Shown: piece by piece, positions 24,445 to 33,439 of the stretch | How positions within the stretch are numbered: the first letter of the stretch is position 1 | Layout of the letters: every line of letters starts with the position of its first letter | Assembly: GCA_035351315.1 (NCBI GenBank) | Contig: DAOPVX010000001.1 | Span: 1 to 64,000 of the forward strand | Source: UBA1359 sp029570385 | GTDB taxonomy: Bacteria > Patescibacteriota > Patescibacteriia > Patescibacteriales > Patescibacteriaceae | Direction: 5' to 3' | Length of the DNA stretch: 64,000 nucleotides | Translations under genes and position numbers: made by a program | Notes under the pieces: generated by a model | What the model was told of the DNA's origin: nothing | The model's database searches: none | What the model saw: the letters and a program-made list of their open reading frames with translations, nothing else

Positions 24445-26544
24445 ATGGAAAATGAAAAAAATAGCCGGTTATCTCAATTGAAAAAATTATTACTAGCGAC
24501 CCGTCGGCTTATTCAGAGACGGCGGATAGTTTTTTTCTTGTTAGTCGTCATTATAGTTGGCGGCTATTATTTTTATCATCACAAACAAGCCGGCATCAGT
24601 AGCACTACCTATGTAATGGGGACGGCTGAAAAAGGTTCTATTGTTGTTTCGGTTTCTGGATCAGGGCAGATTGAGACCTCTGACCAAGTTGATGTTAAAC
24701 CTAATGTGGCAGCTGATATTATTGCTATATACATTAAAGCTGGACAAAAAGTTAAGGCTGGCGATGTTATCGCTAAACTTGACGCCAGCGATTTAAAAAA
24801 TAAAGTTACTCAAGCTAACAATTCTTTGACTTCAGCTCGAGCCAATTTAAATCTTAAGTTGGCCGGAGCTACTAAACAAGAAATTAAACTGGCCGAGAAC
24901 TCGGTAGCCTCAGCTCAGCTCAGTTATGAACAGGCAGTCGCTAATGTTAACGACGTTAAGATCAGCGGCGAACAGTCATTAGCTAAGGCGCAAATCCAGC
25001 TAGACAACGCTCAAATTAGCCTGGAAAATGCTCAGAGAAATTACGATAATACTTTAGCTACTCATAATATCAGCGGGGAAAGTGACGACAATGATTTATC
25101 TAAGACCTATAGTGATGCCAAATCGGCCTTGGAGTCGGCTCAATTAACGGTTCGTTCGGCCATTGTTTCTGCTGATGATATTTTGGGCAAGAACAATTAT
25201 AGCAACGCTGATCACCCTTATCTCTATTTATTGGGTGCCAGAGATTCTCAATCCATAATTAATGCTAATAATTCCTATGAGTTGGCGCGGGCTGAATTCA
25301 TTAAACTAGAAGCCAGTAATCGCTTAGCTGCTACCACCAGCTGGACTAATGATGATGTCGAAAAGCAATTAATAGCTACTAAAGCAGCTTTACAATCGGC
25401 CAAGACTATGGCTCATGATGTTTATAATGTTTTATTAAATACAGTTGTTTCGGCCAAATTGAGTCAGTCAACCATTGATGGTTACAAACAAACGGTCTCT
25501 TCTCAGGAAAGTTCATTGTTAAACGGTATTAATAGTATTAATCAAGCCCAACAGGCAATTAATAATATCAAACTGGGCATATCATCTTCCGGACTATCCT
25601 CTTCGGCTAGCGTTAATAATGCTAAGTCATCATTGGATACAGCCAAGAACAATTTAGTAACCGCCCAAAGCAGTTTGGTCCAAGCCCAATCTGACAATAA
25701 GAAGAGTTTAGATTCAGCCAACTCTGAATTAGCTTCGCGTAAAATTGCTTATGAAAATGCTAAAATACAACTAGAACAAAAAACAGCGGCACCGCGCGAA
25801 GTAGATTTGGCTAGTGCTCGGGTTCAAGTGGCTCAAGCCGCCCAAGACTACGAGCAGGCAGTTCAAGATTTAGCCGATGCCGAAGTAAGGTCGCCTATTG
25901 ATGGTGTGGTGGCCAAAGTTAATCAAAAGGTTGGTTATGCCGCCTCGGCCTCTGATTCTGCTGCCAATTCTATTGCCACAATTATTACCGATCAGCAATT
26001 AGCGGTTATTTCTTTAAATGAAGTAGACATTGCCAAGGTTAAAGTTGGCCAGCAAGCTTCACTCAGTTTTACGGCTATTGATGGGCTGAAATTAACCGGT
26101 CAAGTGGCTGAGGTGGAGAGTATTGGCGCCAGCGAACAAGGGGTTGTTAGCTATGAAATTAAAATTAGCTTGGATTATCAGGATGAACGGGTTAAGCCGC
26201 AAATGAGCGTGTCGGCCGAGATTGTTATTGATAGTAAAACCGATATTTTAGTTTTAGATAATTCTTTAATTAAAACAGACAGTCAGGGGTTATCCTATGT
26301 TGAGATATTCGGTAAGCGCCGCTTGAAATTGGGCGAGACAATTACTACTGCCGATTTGCCTGAAGTTAAATATATTGAAATCGGTCTGTCTAATGACACC
26401 AAGAGCGAAGTTGTTAGCGGTTTAACCGCAGATGATATAATTGTTGTTCAGTCTATCAGCAATGCCAATAAAACAGCCCCGTCAGCTAGTAACCAGCGTG
26501 GTGGTTTTCAGATGATGGGCGGTATGGGTGGCGGACCTCGCTAA
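24445..26544 (+). CDS. MacA/HlyD-family membrane fusion protein (exporter 1)
   Basis: About 699 residues. One membrane helix at about 30-46, a barrel-sandwich/lipoyl half beginning near 60 (GSIVVSVSGSGQIETSDQVDVKP), a very long helical hairpin of alanine/serine-rich heptads (about 110-480), the second lipoyl half (EVRSPIDGVVAKVNQKVG), a beta barrel and a Gly/Met-rich tail. The helical part is about twice that of typical MacA, a feature of adaptors from this group. It would couple to the ABC ATPase and permease encoded next. ATG 24445 is preferred over GTG 24439 because of the promoter position. Confidence 0.9.
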   Translation: MENEKNSRLSQLKKLLLATRRLIQRRRIVFFLLVVIIVGGYYFYHHKQAGISSTTYVMGTAEKGSIVVSVSGSGQIETSDQVDVKPNVAADIIAIYIKAGQKVKAGDVIAKLDASDLKNKVTQANNSLTSARANLNLKLAGATKQEIKLAENSVASAQLSYEQAVANVNDVKISGEQSLAKAQIQLDNAQISLENAQRNYDNTLATHNISGESDDNDLSKTYSDAKSALESAQLTVRSAIVSADDILGKNNYSNADHPYLYLLGARDSQSIINANNSYELARAEFIKLEASNRLAATTSWTNDDVEKQLIATKAALQSAKTMAHDVYNVLLNTVVSAKLSQSTIDGYKQTVSSQESSLLNGINSINQAQQAINNIKLGISSSGLSSSASVNNAKSSLDTAKNNLVTAQSSLVQAQSDNKKSLDSANSELASRKIAYENAKIQLEQKTAAPREVDLASARVQVAQAAQDYEQAVQDLADAEVRSPIDGVVAKVNQKVGYAASASDSAANSIATIITDQQLAVISLNEVDIAKVKVGQQASLSFTAIDGLKLTGQVAEVESIGASEQGVVSYEIKISLDYQDERVKPQMSVSAEIVIDSKTDILVLDNSLIKTDSQGLSYVEIFGKRRLKLGETITTADLPEVKYIEIGLSNDTKSEVVSGLTADDIIVVQSISNANKTAPSASNQRGGFQMMGGMGGGPR

Positions 26545-26557
26545 GTAATTATTTTGT

Positions 26558-27232
26558 ATGATTGAATTAAAGAAAATCAATAAGATTTATCAGCTTGGCG
26601 ATAACGAGACGCAGGTTCTAAAAGATATTTCGCTTAAAATTAGCGACGGTGAATTTGTCGCCATTACCGGTCCGTCTGGATCAGGTAAGTCTACGATCAT
26701 GCATATTATCGGGGCATTAGACACGCCGACTAGCGGCACTTATCTATTAGACGGCCAAGATGTTTCAGCTTTGTCCGACGATGATTTGGCTGATATTCGT
26801 AAGAATAAAATTGGTTTTGTTTTTCAGTCATTTAATCTCTTATCTCGAGCCACGGTCTTGCGTAATGTGGCTTTGCCGTTAATCTATGCCGAGATACCTC
26901 TAGAAAAAAGGCAAGCAATGGTGGAAGCAGCCCTGCGGGCTTGCGGCTTAGCCCAGGATCGTTGGCACCACCTATCTAATCAATTATCTGGCGGACAGAT
27001 GCAGCGGGTGGCTATTGCCAGAGCTTTAGTTAATAATCCATCAATTATTCTGGCTGACGAGCCGACTGGTAATCTGGACAGTAAAACTGGGCAGGTGGTT
27101 TTAGAAACTTTTAAGAAATTAAATCAAGACTCTGGTCACACCATCATCTTGATTACTCATGAGTTAGAAGTGGCCAAGCAAGCTGACCGAATAATTTATA
27201 TCCGTGATGGACAAATAGTGGGGGAAATATGA
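26558..27232 (+). CDS. ABC ATPase of MacB/LolD type (exporter 1)
   Basis: 224 residues. Walker A GPSGSGKST (about 38-46), Q loop FQSFNLL, signature LSGGQMQRVAIARAL (about 144-158), Walker B IILADEPTGNLDS (about 164-176) and switch histidine THE. This is the LolD/MacB ATPase family, which drives mechanotransmission rather than classical transport. The stop overlaps the permease start as ATGA. Confidence 0.95.
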   Translation: MIELKKINKIYQLGDNETQVLKDISLKISDGEFVAITGPSGSGKSTIMHIIGALDTPTSGTYLLDGQDVSALSDDDLADIRKNKIGFVFQSFNLLSRATVLRNVALPLIYAEIPLEKRQAMVEAALRACGLAQDRWHHLSNQLSGGQMQRVAIARALVNNPSIILADEPTGNLDSKTGQVVLETFKKLNQDSGHTIILITHELEVAKQADRIIYIRDGQIVGEI

Positions 27233-28446
27233 TGTTGACTGATTTAGTTAAAGAAACTATTTTGGCTGTAACTGCCAATAAAACCAGAACTAGTTTGACA
27301 ATGCTGGGCATCGTTATCGGTATCGGCTCAGTAATTGCCATGGTGGCAGTTGGTCAAGGGGCGCAGAAATCCATTGAAGAGAGTATCCAATCAATCGGTT
27401 CAAACTTGCTAATGGTTCAACCTGGACCGGTTCGTTCAGCTGGTGTTAGTGCTGGTCGAGGTAATGCCAAAACTTTAACCATCGGTGATGCCGAAGCTAT
27501 TGGCAGCCAAATTGCCAAAGTTAAAGCTGTTTCGCCAGAACTATCTAGTCGCTATCAGGTGACGGCCAAAGGGCAAAATACCAATACGCAGATTATTGGC
27601 GTAACTGCAGATTATGCTTCGGTTCGCAGTCTGGAAATAGATCTTGGTTCATTTATCAGATCAAAAGATTCACTTAGTGCTAGCAAGGTGGCGGTCTTGG
27701 CGCCGACCACTCGCGACGATTTATTCGGCACTAGCACTAACCCAGTTGGTCAAACAATCAGTATTAACAAAATTAATTTCACAGTTATCGGAGTCACTAA
27801 AGCCAAGGGCGGCAGCGGTTTTAATAACCAGGACGACAGTATCTTTGTGCCGCTTAAAACCGCTCAGCTTTATCTGTCCGGTAATGAGTATCTAAGCACT
27901 ATTAGTATTCAAGCGGATAGTCAAGATGTTTTAACTGAAGTCCAAAATCAGGTCAGTCAATTATTATTGGCTCGTCACAAAATTACTGACTCCACTAAGG
28001 CGGACTTTCAGATTATGAATCAGGCCGACATTGTGGAGACGGCTTCGTCGGTGGCTGGAACTTTTACGGCTTTATTGGCGGCAATCGCTGGTATTTCATT
28101 ACTGGTAGGGGGTATAGGTATTATGAATATGATGTTAACCACAGTTACAGAGAGGACTAGAGAAATTGGCCTTAGAAAGTCTATCGGAGCGAAACGTCGG
28201 GATATTAGCCAGCAATTTTTAGCCGAGGCCGTTTTATTAACTTTTTTGGGTGGAGCTATCGGCATTGTTTTTGGCTGGCTGACTTCGCTAGCCATTGCTA
28301 AATTTGCCAATACGGCTACTAGTATTTCCGGGTCATCAGTGCTACTGGCTTTTGCCGTTTCAGCGGCTATTGGCATAATTTTTGGTTATTATCCGGCCCA
28401 GCGAGCCGCCAAGCTTAATCCGATTGATGCCTTGCGTTATGAATAA
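27229..28446 (+). CDS. MacB-type ABC permease (exporter 1)
   Basis: 405 residues: a membrane helix near 22-45 after TRTSLTMLGIVIGIGSVIAM, a large extracytoplasmic MacB_PCD domain (about 50-255), and three helices in the FtsX domain (about 280-400) with GGIGIMNMMLTTVTERTREIGLRKSIGAKRRDI, the family's hallmark cytoplasmic loop. Ends in NPIDALRYE as usual. Works with the two preceding genes as an exporter; substrate unknown. Confidence 0.95.
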   Translation: MMLTDLVKETILAVTANKTRTSLTMLGIVIGIGSVIAMVAVGQGAQKSIEESIQSIGSNLLMVQPGPVRSAGVSAGRGNAKTLTIGDAEAIGSQIAKVKAVSPELSSRYQVTAKGQNTNTQIIGVTADYASVRSLEIDLGSFIRSKDSLSASKVAVLAPTTRDDLFGTSTNPVGQTISINKINFTVIGVTKAKGGSGFNNQDDSIFVPLKTAQLYLSGNEYLSTISIQADSQDVLTEVQNQVSQLLLARHKITDSTKADFQIMNQADIVETASSVAGTFTALLAAIAGISLLVGGIGIMNMMLTTVTERTREIGLRKSIGAKRRDISQQFLAEAVLLTFLGGAIGIVFGWLTSLAIAKFANTATSISGSSVLLAFAVSAAIGIIFGYYPAQRAAKLNPIDALRYE

Positions 28447-28465
28447 TTATTAAATTAAGAATAAT

Positions 28466-28879
28466 ATGAAAAACAAGAAGAATTTATTATTAGCCTTAAC
28501 AGTTATATTAGCCTTAACTATTAGCTTCTGGCTGGGACGATTAAGCGGCCGTGGCAATGCCAACATGGCTTTAGCTAATCGGCGCCAAGCCGGACCAATG
28601 GCGGTTGGGCAACGCCAAGGTTTTGGTAATCAGAATACCCAAAATCAAATAATCGGTCAGATTGATAAGATTACTGATAATCAGTTGGCTATTAAATTAA
28701 TAGATGGTGGATCGCGTCTTTTAATGTTGCCATCCGAAGCAGTAATCACTAAAACGGCCAGTGCCACTAGCGCAGATTTGGTAGTTGGACAGAGTATTAC
28801 GGCTAGCGGTGCTGAGGAAGGCGGTGTGGTCTTGGTTAAAACATTACAGATTAATCAAGCAGAACCACCGCGTTTTTAA
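28466..28879 (+). CDS. Membrane-anchored DUF5666-like small protein
   Basis: 137 residues with a membrane helix at about 7-26 and an extracytoplasmic part with a small beta domain (QIIGQIDKITDNQLAIKLIDGGSRLLMLPSEAVI...), similar to DUF5666/OB-like folds. It follows exporter 1 with 19 bases between and is probably its last gene. Function unknown. Confidence 0.6.
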   Translation: MKNKKNLLLALTVILALTISFWLGRLSGRGNANMALANRRQAGPMAVGQRQGFGNQNTQNQIIGQIDKITDNQLAIKLIDGGSRLLMLPSEAVITKTASATSADLVVGQSITASGAEEGGVVLVKTLQINQAEPPRF

Positions 28880-28880
28880 T

Positions 28881-29105
28881 TGGAATTTATAATATTTTTT
28901 GTTATACTAAATAAGTATTCTTTAGAATCACCCCCATATTATTAGCCACCAAACCGCACATTAATGATTATCAACCAGTTCGTTATTTATCTGAAGAATT
29001 TTTAAAGGTTATGGTTATTTTATATAGTGCGTATACGTCGCTTCATCGACGGTTAGTTAGGGAATTATCGGCCGAATTGCCAACAGGCAGCCGATTATAT
29101 AATTA
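28881..29105 (+). pseudogene. Deleted copy of the RT locus: promoter, left repeat arm and RT tail
   Basis: 28882-28935 repeats the RT-locus promoter and left arm (19689-19744) almost base for base; the 19-base arm differs once. The sequence then jumps into the RT C-terminus: LLATKPHINDYQPVRYLSEEFLKVM corresponds to LLAAKPQINDYQQMRYLAEKFFIIM of the intact RT. Everything between (ncRNA body, catalytic part) is gone, as are the ABC and PLD genes. Confidence 0.85.
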
Positions 29106-29121
29106 GATAAATATCTATCTA

Positions 29122-29712
29122 ATGGCTGAGGTTATTAATCAAAACAGTTTGAACGAATTGTCTGACGAGCAGTTGATTCCGTTAATAATACAAGACCGCA
29201 ATGTTTTTGTTGTTATTATGGCTCGTTATAAGATTAAATTGTTTAATTATATACAAAGATTGACCAATATCGGCGATGATGATGCTGAAGACTTACTGCA
29301 GGACGTTTTTTTGAAAGTCTACTTGAACATCAATAGTTTTAATCAGCAGATGAAATTTTCTTCCTGGATTTATGCCATAACAAGAAATCAAGTAATCAGT
29401 CGCTATCGTCGCTTAGCTTCCCGGCCCGAAGGCCATGCCGTTGTTTTAGATGAGCAGTTGGTTGGAAGATTGGCAGCTGGTTTTAATTTAGTTGATCAGC
29501 AAGACAGAAAAAATATTGCTAGTGTGGTATCAGATGGATTATATAGATTGAAATCTAAATATAGAGACATTTTAATCCTTAAATATGTTGAGGAAAAGAA
29601 TTATCAAGAAATTTCTGATATTATTAGAAAGCCATTGGGCACGGTGGGGTCAATGCTTAATCGGGCTAAGTTAGAATTAAAAAAGGTAATTGATCGCAAA
29701 CAAATATTATAA
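29122..29712 (+). CDS. ECF-type sigma factor
   Basis: 196 residues. Region 2 has DAEDLLQDVFLKVY and FSSWIYAITRNQVISRYRR (about 55-98); region 4 has YRDILILKYVEEKNYQEISDIIRKPLGTVGSMLNRAKLEL (about 150-190). No extra domains. It starts right after the RT remnant and is followed, 10 bases on, by a membrane protein that may be its regulator. Targets are unknown; the adjacent exporters are candidates. Confidence 0.92.
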   Translation: MAEVINQNSLNELSDEQLIPLIIQDRNVFVVIMARYKIKLFNYIQRLTNIGDDDAEDLLQDVFLKVYLNINSFNQQMKFSSWIYAITRNQVISRYRRLASRPEGHAVVLDEQLVGRLAAGFNLVDQQDRKNIASVVSDGLYRLKSKYRDILILKYVEEKNYQEISDIIRKPLGTVGSMLNRAKLELKKVIDRKQIL

Positions 29713-29722
29713 ATAATTATAT

Positions 29723-30514
29723 ATGATCAAAGAAGATAATTTTGAACAGGAAATCATGGAGCAAATTGAGCGCCGTCAAATCCATCCGCGGCCACAATGG
29801 CTATTTGTTCTAAAGAATCTGAACTTTTGGCTATTGGGAGTGGTTGCTTTATTGCTTGGATCGATATCTACGGCGCTCTTGATTTATTTCTTTCAAGGTG
29901 GGGCAGTAAGCCTACATCGGCGCGCTGGAGCCAGTCCGGCCGAGCTTTTTTTATTGTCAGTGCCGTTATTTTGGGTGGCAATTACTATTGGTTTGATTTA
30001 TTGGACTTATATTAATGTCAAAAATACTGAGCGCGGCTATCGTTATTCGCCATGGTTGGTTGGTGGAGTTATTTTGTTGATTAGCTTGACTGCTGGTTTT
30101 ATTTTATTCTTTTGTGGTTTTAGCCGGACAATTGATAATATTCTGGGACGTCGTTTGCCATTCTATGAGCATGTCATTAACCCGCGAGTTGGTTTTTGGT
30201 CAGAGATTGACCATGGTCGGCTGTCTGGCATTGTTATTGGCCAAGATCATAATGGTCAGGGCTGGCTTTTGACCGATCATCAAGGACGGGTCTGGCAGGT
30301 GGGTATCGGTCGATTTCAAGCGCCAGGTGGGCAATTATTGCCGGATTTCAATCGGGTTGCCGGTCGACCAGTCGGTTTTTGGGGAAGAAAAATTACTGAT
30401 CACCAGTTTGAGGCTCGAGAATTTTTTCCATTGCGCAGCGGTGAAGGTTTTTTCGGCCAACCTCGCCCGCTAATTAATCCGCCTTTTGCTGGTCCCGGAC
30501 CCGGTCGTCGTTAA
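29723..30514 (+). CDS. Membrane protein paired with the ECF sigma factor
   Basis: 263 residues. A short cytoplasmic N-terminus (FEQEIMEQIERRQIHPRPQW), three membrane helices (about 30-54, 72-95, 106-132), then an outside domain of about 120 residues with GIVIGQDHNGQGWLLTDHQGRVWQVG and a Gly/Pro/Arg-rich end. Position and topology fit an anti-sigma factor, but no zinc anti-sigma (HxxxCxxC) motif is present. Not otherwise recognised. Confidence 0.55.
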   Translation: MIKEDNFEQEIMEQIERRQIHPRPQWLFVLKNLNFWLLGVVALLLGSISTALLIYFFQGGAVSLHRRAGASPAELFLLSVPLFWVAITIGLIYWTYINVKNTERGYRYSPWLVGGVILLISLTAGFILFFCGFSRTIDNILGRRLPFYEHVINPRVGFWSEIDHGRLSGIVIGQDHNGQGWLLTDHQGRVWQVGIGRFQAPGGQLLPDFNRVAGRPVGFWGRKITDHQFEAREFFPLRSGEGFFGQPRPLINPPFAGPGPGRR

Positions 30515-30533
30515 TTTATATTTTTTAAAAAAT

Positions 30534-30564
30534 AAAATACCGTTAAAGTAAAGCGGTATTTTTT
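30534..30564 (+). terminator. Rho-independent terminator
   Basis: AAAATACCG (30534-30542) pairs with CGGTATTTT (30554-30562), followed by more T. Ends the sigma/membrane-protein operon. Confidence 0.8.
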
Positions 30565-30579
30565 ATTTCCCTACCAAAA

Positions 30580-30721
30580 AGGGACACCCCAAGTGGTCAA
30601 ACTATTGCCAAGCGCTTCAAGGGAGTGCCCAATCAGCGAGGGGGGTGCCCCTTACCGGTCTGATTGGGTTAATTGCCTTAAATAAACGCCAATTTTTGGC
30701 TGCCACTGGCAATAGTTTGAC
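30580..30721. repeat. Structured palindromic element with interleaved stems
   Basis: Three pairings: 30580-30590 with 30642-30652 (10 of 11), 30596-30610 with 30707-30721 (15 perfect, GTCAAACTATTGCCA) and 30628-30636 with 30660-30668 (9 perfect, CCCAATCAG). The first and second cross, so they form either a pseudoknot or alternative folds. The 15-bp pair gives the element terminal inverted repeats 126 bases apart, as in a small MITE. No coding potential. It lies between a terminator and the pilin gene. Confidence 0.55.
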
Positions 30722-30823
30722 TGGCTTTATTCTATTATCAACCGAGATGATTGTCAATTAACCAACTATTTGGCGATAAATTATTTTTTATGTATAATAT
30801 CATTATAAATCTAATTATTGTTT

Positions 30824-31249
30824 ATGAAGAAGTCATTTTACCGCACTAGTTCAGCCTTTACTCTGTTGGAATTATTAATTGTTTTTTTTATCATTGCGTT
30901 ACTTTCGACCTTGGCCTATGTTTCGTTAGAAAATGCTCGAGCCAAGGGGCGTGATACGCGTCGTCTGGCTGATATTCATAATATTCGCCAAGCGTTAGAG
31001 CTTTATAAAGATATTGAAGGCAATTATCCAGAGCAATTACCCGCGCCACAGCAATCATTTGTTGGTTCAAGCGGCCGTTCCTATCTGGCGCCCATGCCCA
31101 GTGATCCTAAGACTAGACAGCCTTATGCTTACAGCAGTTCGGCTACTAGCGGCTATCATTTAATATTTAGCCTAGAAAAAGATACTTTAGATTATCCAGC
31201 CGGTGAGAATATTATCACTCCAGTAGGCTTTAATTCAGACGACAATTAG
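30824..31249 (+). CDS. Type IV pilin/pseudopilin
   Basis: About 141 residues from ATG 30824. A short basic leader, then SSA-FTLLELLIVFFIIALLSTLAY, the class III signal with glutamate at +5; the residue before the cleavage site is alanine instead of glycine. The globular part holds GRDTRRLADIHNIRQALELYKDIEGNYP, as in GspG-like pseudopilins. No assembly genes lie nearby, so it depends on machinery elsewhere. Confidence 0.88.
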   Translation: MKKSFYRTSSAFTLLELLIVFFIIALLSTLAYVSLENARAKGRDTRRLADIHNIRQALELYKDIEGNYPEQLPAPQQSFVGSSGRSYLAPMPSDPKTRQPYAYSSSATSGYHLIFSLEKDTLDYPAGENIITPVGFNSDDN

Positions 31250-31276
31250 TGTGTTTATTGTTTCTTAAGTGTTCTT

Positions 31277-31405
31277 ATGGTAGTGGTTAGTTTTAGTCCA
31301 ACCGAATGGCAGCTGATTGTTGGCATTACTTGGCGGATAGTCACCGCCTTTTTAGCTTGGGCGGTTATTTCTAATTTAACCCATGCATTTACTGGCACCA
31401 AATAA
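31277..31405 (+). CDS. Small membrane protein
   Basis: 42 residues: a short start (MVVVSFSPTEW), then one hydrophobic helix (QLIVGITWRIVTAFLAWAVISNL). It overlaps the next gene by 23 bases. Size and hydrophobicity fit a small single-pass protein; no family recognised. Confidence 0.4.
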   Translation: MVVVSFSPTEWQLIVGITWRIVTAFLAWAVISNLTHAFTGTK

Positions 31406-31847
31406 AAACAATGGCCAGCGCCTAATCGTCAATAGCCACAATGATCGGCAAAAGATTACCGAATTGAATTGTGCTCGGCGTTGGTTAACAGCCTATAATA
31501 AAATCAATCAGACTGGTTATTGTTGTCTGAAAGCTAATTATTTTCAAAGCGAAGTGGATGTTTATGTCTATCGAGACAAGGAAGTAGGTCGGCCGTTGCG
31601 GTTGCAGATTACTAAAGCCAAGTTTGATTCTTTAACAGCGGCCATTCAGCGCAAAAAAGGACTTTATTCGCCAGAGCAGAAAGCCGACCTATTCTTGTTA
31701 TTAGATTTTTCTGGACCGATTTCGCTGAATAAATTAAATGTTTGGCAAAGTAAAAATCTCCGATTATTATCGGGCAGCGGTTTCTTAGAAATTTGGCTGG
31801 TGGGCTCAAGAGGTAATGTTATCAATCTGTGGCCGGGATTAGCTTAA
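31383..31847 (+). CDS. Uncharacterised protein
   Basis: 154 residues, basic in the first half, no membrane segment. The middle part (NCARRWLTAYNKINQTGYCCLKANYFQSEVDVYVYR) could be a small alpha-beta nuclease-like fold, but no catalytic motif can be named. Overlaps the small membrane-protein gene, and converges on the HD-domain gene four bases away. Not recognised. Confidence 0.5.
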   Translation: MHLLAPNKNNGQRLIVNSHNDRQKITELNCARRWLTAYNKINQTGYCCLKANYFQSEVDVYVYRDKEVGRPLRLQITKAKFDSLTAAIQRKKGLYSPEQKADLFLLLDFSGPISLNKLNVWQSKNLRLLSGSGFLEIWLVGSRGNVINLWPGLA

Positions 31848-31850
31848 TTG

Positions 31851-32516
31851 CTAAAAACGGAAGTTATTGATAATCAGGACAAATTTATAGCCAAATACTT
31901 TGGCGGCTTTTTGGCAGGCAGTCATACGCTCAATAAAGATTTGGAAGTAGGCCAGTGGATCAACCCAATTGGTGTTAATGGTTAGTTTTAGGGTAATTTC
32001 TTTGGTTTGGCGGTTGATTAATAAATCATTATCATTGACGGCATAATTAACTCGGTCGTGGATATCTTCTTTAATTTTCCGCAAGCTTTTTTGTTTAACT
32101 CGACTACGGTGTACGTCTGACTTATCAGCAATTACTAAAACAGCGGCGACAGCGTTATTAGTTTCAAGATTATTGTTATCATGATTAACAATAGCTTGTA
32201 ATACTTTAGCTAAATCGGCGGTCTGTTCAATGTGCGGCAGGAGAATTTGTGATAACAATAAAGCTGACCAGTAATGGTGCATGTCGCGACCCATAAAATT
32301 GCCCAAGTCGTGACAATAGCCAGCGACGGCAGCCAATTCTTGCTCTTTGGCGGTTAAGCCCAGTTCACGGGCCAATTTTTTAGCTCGGTCGGCGACAATA
32401 GTTAGATGACGAAAACCATGATCGGTATATCCCAGTTCAATAATATATTTTTCAGTAGCTCGGATAAACCCATTAATTTTTTGGTTATTTTTAACCATTT
32501 GGTAGTTTAATTCCAT
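31851..32516 (-). CDS. HD-domain phosphohydrolase
   Basis: 221 residues. H (HGFRHLTIV, about 34-42), then GYCHDLGNF (about 66-74) and a later NHD/IVNHDNNN give the H...HD...D metal-binding set of the HD superfamily. Likely a nucleotide or phosphate-ester hydrolase; no regulatory domain is attached. It follows the ZIP transporter gene on the same strand with four bases between, so the two form an operon. Confidence 0.85.
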   Translation of the reverse strand: MELNYQMVKNNQKINGFIRATEKYIIELGYTDHGFRHLTIVADRAKKLARELGLTAKEQELAAVAGYCHDLGNFMGRDMHHYWSALLLSQILLPHIEQTADLAKVLQAIVNHDNNNLETNNAVAAVLVIADKSDVHRSRVKQKSLRKIKEDIHDRVNYAVNDNDLLINRQTKEITLKLTINTNWVDPLAYFQIFIERMTACQKAAKVFGYKFVLIINNFRF

Positions 32517-32520
32517 AATT

Positions 32521-33258
32521 TTAGTCTAAAAAGATTTTCATTAATAGCATAATTGTTAAGCCGATTAATAAGCCGATTAGTTGGCGACTAGATTTTTGCC
32601 AGGTAGTTTCTTTTTGCATTTCGGGGAATAAGTCGGCAGCAGCGATATAAATAAAATTACCAGCAGTAAAGGCCAACAAGTTTGTCGGCTGCCAATCTTG
32701 ACTTAAGACAATAGCGACAAGAGCTCCCATGAAGGCCGATAACGACGATAAGAAGTTAAGTTTGATTGCTTTAATTCGAGAATAGCCGGCATGGAGCAGA
32801 ATACCAAAGTCGCTGATTTCTTGAGGAATTTCATGAATAAAAATAGCAACGGCGGCAGTTAGTCCCAGTATTGGATTAACCAAAAAAGCATTAGCTAAAA
32901 CTAGGCCGTCTAGAAAGTTGTGTAAAAAATCGCCAACCAGATTCATGGTTCCTAGTGGATGTGGATGTTGGCTAGATGTTGGAATATGGCAATGACGCCA
33001 ATGAATTATTTTTTCCAAGACAAAGAAGCCTAACATTCCGCCAGTTAAATATAACCAGGGCGTAAGACCAGTTCGGCCCTCGGTGGCTTCTGGTAGTAGG
33101 TGGAAAAAACTGTCGCCAATTAATGAACCGGCGGCGATACTGATTAGCCAGAAATTGATCCGGGCCATTTTGTCGGTTGACCAGCGTAAACTAATTATTC
33201 CAATTAATGAAGCACTGGAAATTACCGTTAACGATAAAAATAGATACAGATAGAGCAT
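32521..33258 (-). CDS. ZIP-family metal transporter
   Basis: 245 residues, eight predicted membrane helices. HNFLDGLVLANAF and HEIPQEISDF are the two signature helices that line the zinc/iron site in ZIP proteins. The linker contains a histidine-rich stretch (HWRHCHIPTSSQHPH). Would import zinc or other divalent metal. On the minus strand a TATAAT hexamer lies about 25 bases before the ATG (33284-33289), behind a terminator that shields it. Confidence 0.93.
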   Translation of the reverse strand: MLYLYLFLSLTVISSASLIGIISLRWSTDKMARINFWLISIAAGSLIGDSFFHLLPEATEGRTGLTPWLYLTGGMLGFFVLEKIIHWRHCHIPTSSQHPHPLGTMNLVGDFLHNFLDGLVLANAFLVNPILGLTAAVAIFIHEIPQEISDFGILLHAGYSRIKAIKLNFLSSLSAFMGALVAIVLSQDWQPTNLLAFTAGNFIYIAAADLFPEMQKETTWQKSSRQLIGLLIGLTIMLLMKIFLD

Positions 33259-33294
33259 AGAGCGATTAAGTGGTTTGACTATATTATAGATAAA

Positions 33295-33322
33295 AAAACA
33301 GCCGCCAACAAGCGGCTGTTTT
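33295..33322 (-). terminator. Terminator-like hairpin between divergent genes
   Basis: AAAACAGCCGC pairs perfectly with GCGGCTGTTTT (11 bp, loop CAACAA). The T tract is longest on the minus strand. It precedes the ZIP promoter, so it would block minus-strand readthrough from the right. Confidence 0.7.
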
Positions 33323-33439
33323 GAGGATCGATTGATTTATTTTAATATTAGTCAGTTTTTATTGGGTTTACAAAAGATGATTAAAGTTTTATTTTATAAA
33401 TAGTACCTTGTGACTACTAAAATCAAAAAGGAGGATGTT

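Noticed and set aside
24900..25860. Repetitive alanine/serine/glutamine coding as a tandem repeat
   Set aside because: Coiled-coil heptads of the adaptor protein; no exact DNA repeat unit.
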